54,394 nt of DNA, from the NCBI RefSeq assembly GCF_938045225.1, contig NZ_CALINL010000011.1:1-54394 (forward strand), given 5' to 3'. The position numbers were made by a program, and so were the translations under genes. Position 1 is the first letter of the stretch. Every line of letters begins with the position of its first letter. Source of the stretch: an uncultured Campylobacter sp. Its GTDB lineage: Bacteria; Campylobacterota; Campylobacteria; Campylobacterales; Campylobacteraceae. Below are positions 51,295-54,394 of this stretch, in pieces. A model generated the notes under the pieces. It did no database searches. It was not told the DNA's origin and worked only from the letters and a program-made list of their open reading frames with translations.

Positions 51295-52467
51295 TTATTC
51301 CCTACTTTTCGCATAGGCCAGAGCACCTGATTTTAGGCGTTTTAGCCCCTCTAGCACGCGCGATCTTTGCGTGGCGATATTAAGGCGCAAGAAGCATTTT
51401 TCGGCACCTCTGTACGCGTTGCCGTCGTTTAGCCAAAGACCCGCTTTTTGGCGTAAGAATTTATGAAAATCGCTCGCGTCGTCGCAAATTTCGCGGCAAT
51501 CAAGCCATAGCAGATACGTGGCGTCCTGCTCTACAAGCCTGATCTGCGGCAGTTCGCTTTGCAAAAACTCGCTCACGGTTTTGCGGTTTTGTTCTACGTA
51601 TTCGCGCATCTGCTCGAGCCACGCTTCGCCTCGCTCAAACGCCGCGATCGCCGCGATACAAGAAAATGCGTTGCCCTCGCCGACCTCGTCGTCGTTGATA
51701 GCCTTTGCCATTTTGGCGCGCAGTTTTGGATTTGGCACTACGGCGGCTGAGCTTTGCAAGCCTGCGATGTTAAAGGCTTTTGTCGGCGAAACGCAGGTGA
51801 TCGAGATGTTTTTGCAAGTCTCGCTCGCGCGGATAAACGGTACGTAGTTTTTGCCAGGGCTCGTGATGTCGCAGTGGATCTCGTCAGAGATCACCAAAAC
51901 GCCGTGTTTAGCGCATAGTTCGCCAATTTTGGCTAGCTTTTCCTCGCTCCAAATTTTACCGACGGGATTGTGCGGGTTGCAAAGGATAAACATCGTCGTT
52001 AGCGGGTCGGCGAGCTTTTCTTCGAGGTCCGCAAAGTCTATATCGTAGCCGCGCCCGTCGTAGGCTAGCTCGTTTGTAAGCGCGATCCTACCGTTGTTTT
52101 CGATACTACGGTAAAAGACGTGATAGACGGGACTTTGGATCACGATTTTATCTCCCACGCTCGTAAATTTGCGCACGGCGGAGCTGATGATCGGGATAAC
52201 GCCCGTGCAAAAAATCAGCCAGCTCGGGTCAAATTTGACGTCGTGGCGCCTGCTCCACCACGAGCAGATGGCTTCGCTCCACTCCCACGGCACGTACGAA
52301 TAGCCAAAAACTCCGTTATCCAGGCGCTTTTGCAGCGCTTCTAAAATCTCGGGCGCAACTTTAAAATCCATATCCGCCACCCACATCGGTAGCTCGTCGC
52401 CGCTTGTTTTCCACTTTGACGAATACGTCCCGCCTCGCTCCACCGGCGCGTCAAAATCGTATTTCAT
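51295..52467 (-). CDS. PatB/MalY-type pyridoxal phosphate C-S lyase / aminotransferase
   Basis: The 390 residues carry LPMWVADMDF near residues 26-35, the cofactor Lys in SPTKAFNIAGLQ near 230-241 and FCTGVIP near 85. CNPHNPVGKIW and VISDEIHCDI are the substrate and cofactor-ring contacts. These are the marks of the MalY/PatB branch of fold-type I enzymes, usually cystathionine beta-lyase activity. The exact role (methionine synthesis or cysteine-conjugate breakdown) is not set by sequence. A GC-rich terminator follows and the cas6 operon is divergent. Confidence 0.92.
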   Translation of the reverse strand: MKYDFDAPVERGGTYSSKWKTSGDELPMWVADMDFKVAPEILEALQKRLDNGVFGYSYVPWEWSEAICSWWSRRHDVKFDPSWLIFCTGVIPIISSAVRKFTSVGDKIVIQSPVYHVFYRSIENNGRIALTNELAYDGRGYDIDFADLEEKLADPLTTMFILCNPHNPVGKIWSEEKLAKIGELCAKHGVLVISDEIHCDITSPGKNYVPFIRASETCKNISITCVSPTKAFNIAGLQSSAAVVPNPKLRAKMAKAINDDEVGEGNAFSCIAAIAAFERGEAWLEQMREYVEQNRKTVSEFLQSELPQIRLVEQDATYLLWLDCREICDDASDFHKFLRQKAGLWLNDGNAYRGAEKCFLRLNIATQRSRVLEGLKRLKSGALAYAKSRE

Positions 52468-52553
52468 TTACTCTCCTTGCGTGATTTTTTCGGATATTTT
52501 AGCGAATTTGACGGGCAAAATTTAAAATTTTGCTACATTTTTGAGCAAAGTCG

Positions 52554-52591
52554 ATTTTTAATGCAATATTTTTTATAATTGCATTAAAAAT
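52554..52591 (+). promoter_or_regulatory. cas operon promoter inside a 14-bp perfect inverted repeat
   Basis: ATTTTTAATGCAAT (52554-52567) is mirrored by ATTGCATTAAAAAT (52578-52591) around a 10-base spacer. TATAAT (52574-52579) overlaps the spacer and the second arm. AAGGATAAAA before the ATG at 52613 is the ribosome site. The layout fits an operator for a dimeric repressor, or a hairpin at the 5' end of the transcript. Confidence 0.7.
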
Positions 52592-52612
52592 TTAGCAAAT
52601 TTAAGGATAAAA

Positions 52613-53293
52613 ATGCTCACGATAACCTCACGTTTGCCGAGCACAAATTTAAAAATTTCAAAGGCATTGCCTCAACTCATCCAAGGCTACGTCTACCGCT
52701 ATTTGCCAAGCGCCGAGCACGAAGGATATAAGCACGAACCCGGCGGCAAAATTTTTAAACGAACGAATTTTGATTTTCGTTTAAAGGGCGTAAATTTGCG
52801 GATTAGATTTACCTCATATGAGCCGGAATTTGAAAAAATAATCGCGCTTGCCGTGCTAAAAGACGGGTTAAGCTTGGGCGAGCTTTGCCTGTGCGATACG
52901 ACTGTGGCGGTTAGCGAACACAGAACTACGCAAAGCGAAGCGGTGCTGCAAGGCTACGTAGCATGCGCGGTAGACGGACTTTTGGGGCATAAAATTTATC
53001 TACAGCCGCAAGATTCTAGGCATCTTGAGATGATGGAAACAAACGCCTTGCAAAGATTTGAAACTCTTACCGGGCGCAGATACGACGGCAAATTTGAGCT
53101 AAATTTGCTCTGGCAAAATTAACAAAATCCGTTTAATTTTTATTACGGCAATAACCGCTCGCCGGTTCAGGCTTGGCAATCAAAATGGAAAATTTGCGCG
53201 CAGCCCGAGCTCATAAATTTGATTCTTGATGCGGGCGTCGGAAACGGATGTATGAACTGCGGAGCGGGGTTTGTGAAGATTATAAATTGCTAG
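52613..53293 (+). pseudogene. cas6: CRISPR-associated endoribonuclease Cas6 with an in-frame stop
   Basis: Cas6 cuts CRISPR precursor RNA into guides. The first 169 codons (52613-53122) hold the N-terminal RAMP fold; TAA at 53120-53122 ends the frame after LLWQN. The same frame then continues without shift for 57 more codons to TAG 53293: QNPFNFYYGNNRSPVQAWQ, SKWKICAQPELINLIL and the Gly-rich loop DAGVGNGCMNCGAGFVKI, which is the Cas6 C-terminal signature. The total of 227 is typical of Cas6. Without the G-rich loop the short product should be inactive, unless the stop is read through. A possible catalytic His is not certain. Confidence 0.87.
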
Positions 53294-53326
53294 AAAATTT
53301 ATTTAATTTCTTATAGATATTTAAGT

Positions 53327-54297
53327 GTGATAGGCGCAAAATTAGTTAAATCTTTTAGACTTTATTTGAATACAAATAAGGAAAATATTTTCGCCGACAT
53401 AGGCGAAATATACCAAAAAGACGAAAAGCGTCTCAAAAACGAAGCCTACAAATACGACGCAATCAAAGCGTATCTCTGTGACATAGAAAGCAAGCGAATA
53501 GAGCCGAATTTGAACATAAGTAAAGACGATCTGATAATATGTAGATTTGGCGTAGGCGCAAATTCCGGTAATCTTTTTCCAAATTATCAATTCTTATCCA
53601 AAGAAGTAAATAAAGACGAAGCTAAATTTATAAAAGGCGTTTTGAGATCGGTTTCAAATTTGCTCTCGTTTTTTGAGCCGAGCGACATAGAAAAAGACGC
53701 TATTTTGTCTATGTTACCTAGTATAAATGAAGAATATTTTGCCGATATTATATATGAGATCAAAGGTCTTGATGAGATAAAAAAGGAAAAAGGCAAAAAG
53801 GTCGCCACTTTTTTCTCGCTCTCATACAAGGGCAAGCCCATTTCTGCCTATTTTAAGCAAATTTTTGAAAATCATATCAGCATAAAAGAGCAAAAATCGT
53901 CCTATGGATACGATATTTTGACAAATGAAAAAGGTATCGGCGGCGATGCAAATTTGGCGTTTTGCTCGGTAAATGAGCTGCCTGCTAATATGCAATTTAT
54001 CAAATCAAAACTCCTGCCGCTAAGCGCCAATAGCGCAAAAAAGGTAGAAAACGGCTTTAAAGCGATAAAAGATAAGCTATCGCACAATTTTTACGGTATG
54101 AAAATGGCGATTTTGCCGACTATTTTGAGTAGCTCAGTAAATTTAGAAGAGATTGTAAAAATACTTGAAGAGACTTCAAAAAGTGATATAAAAAATATTG
54201 AAATCGCCGAGGAAGCCATAAAATTTAGCATAGATTATTATCTCGAGACAATAGCTAAAAAGCAGGAAAATTTGCCTGTTTTAAATACTATTTTATT
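53327..54297 (+). pseudogene. Cas8b-like large Cascade subunit, cut by an insertion sequence
   Basis: The frame starts with GTG at 53327, 33 bases after the cas6 end. About 323 residues are visible, with stretches such as LIICRFGVGANSGNLFPNYQ near the N-terminus and KVATFFSLSYKGKPISAYFK near 150. Position after cas6 and general character fit Cas8b (TM1802/Csh1 type) of a type I-B system, which recognises the PAM and holds the target. At 54298 the sequence changes to the end of an insertion sequence; the frame reads 16 codons into it and stops at 54346. The usual length is about 500-600 residues, so the 3' part is missing or beyond the insert. The family call rests partly on context. Confidence 0.68.
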
Positions 54298-54394
54298 GGC
54301 TCAACGGAACTTAAGCGGATTCTCTATTATCATCTATTATCTTTAGTAAAATATGATAGAAGGTTTTCGTATCTTTACCGTTATCGTATCTAAA
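54298..54394 (-). mobile_element. End of an insertion sequence with the transposase 3' end (IS1595-like), runs off the right edge
   Basis: On the minus strand, a frame from the right edge to TAA at 54311-54313 reads FRYDNGKDTKTF then YHILLKIIDDNRESA. This recalls the C-terminal F-x-FR-NRR ... F--LL pattern of IS1595/ISXO2-type transposases. The stop is followed by 13 bases to the abrupt end of the cas8b frame; the element end would be GGCTCAACGGAACTTAAG (54298 onward, plus strand), which starts with GG as many of these terminal repeats do. Identification is by eye from 27 residues, so the family is tentative. Confidence 0.5.

Noticed and set aside
52468..54394. CRISPR array near the cas genes
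   Set aside because: No regularly spaced direct repeats of 28-37 bases are visible; an array may lie beyond the right edge.

Overview
The window looks like chromosomal DNA of a campylobacter from the mid-GC oral group (Campylobacter showae, rectus or curvus type). The evidence is the order tkt - ispA - PDZ protein - ybaB - murE - TPR protein - nifU-like, the block aroC - rnc - rnhA - TPR protein / dnaG, families typical of Campylobacterota (HP0495-type DUF493, Hcp-like Sel1 protein, DUF4299), and sigma70 promoters with a perfect TATAAT and little else. Species-level assignment is inference.

Layout. 1-2.1 kb: 5' part of hypF and a frame-broken HypF/Kae1-like gene next to it, both for NiFe-hydrogenase maturation. 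2.2-5.6 kb: a methyltransferase, tRNA-Ser(GGA), two coupled metallophosphoesterases and convergent uppP. 5.9-18.6 kb (minus strand): tkt, a conserved-looking unknown, two paralogous secreted W/YD-repeat proteins (one broken at a G7 tract), ispA, a PDZ protein, ybaB, a frame-broken flavodoxin/ferredoxin protein, panD, murE, a TPR-like protein and a NifU-type Fe-S scaffold. 19.0-33.4 kb (minus strand): the complete S10-spc-alpha ribosomal protein cluster from rpsJ to rplQ, with secY, map, infA, rpmJ and rpoA, one strong promoter upstream of rpsJ and a TTCG-loop terminator after rplQ. It is interrupted between rpsH and rplF by about 0.5 kb of non-coding, repeat-rich DNA. 33.5-37.9 kb: a frame-broken Sel1-repeat protein with a C11/T11 tract upstream, an AAA ATPase, an exported protein, rnhB and a strongly decayed gene. 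37.9-43.9 kb: aroC, rnc, rnhA and a LapB-like TPR protein, divergent from dnaG and a PP-loop ATPase. 44-48 kb: a winged-helix-like membrane protein, then lemA, a DUF3137 gene and a third membrane gene. 48-52.5 kb (minus): DUF4299 gene, long helical protein, DUF493 gene, moaC and a PatB/MalY-type lyase. 52.6-54.4 kb: the start of a type I-B-like CRISPR-Cas operon, with cas6 carrying an in-frame TAA and cas8b cut by the end of an insertion sequence.

Three themes run across the window. First, the hexamer AAATTT, usually inside a TCAAATTTGA-like core, is extremely common between genes and has entered coding sequence in frame in ispA, aroC and the PDZ gene. AAATTT is a case of RAATTY, the motif whose methylation marks DNA for uptake in C. 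jejuni. Second, at least six genes are broken by frameshift, stop codon or insertion; two breaks are in homopolymers (G7, A6), which fits phase variation or sequencing error. Third, the CRISPR-Cas locus appears dead while its promoter and a 14-bp perfect inverted repeat are intact. I saw no CRISPR array. All counts and positions were made by eye.
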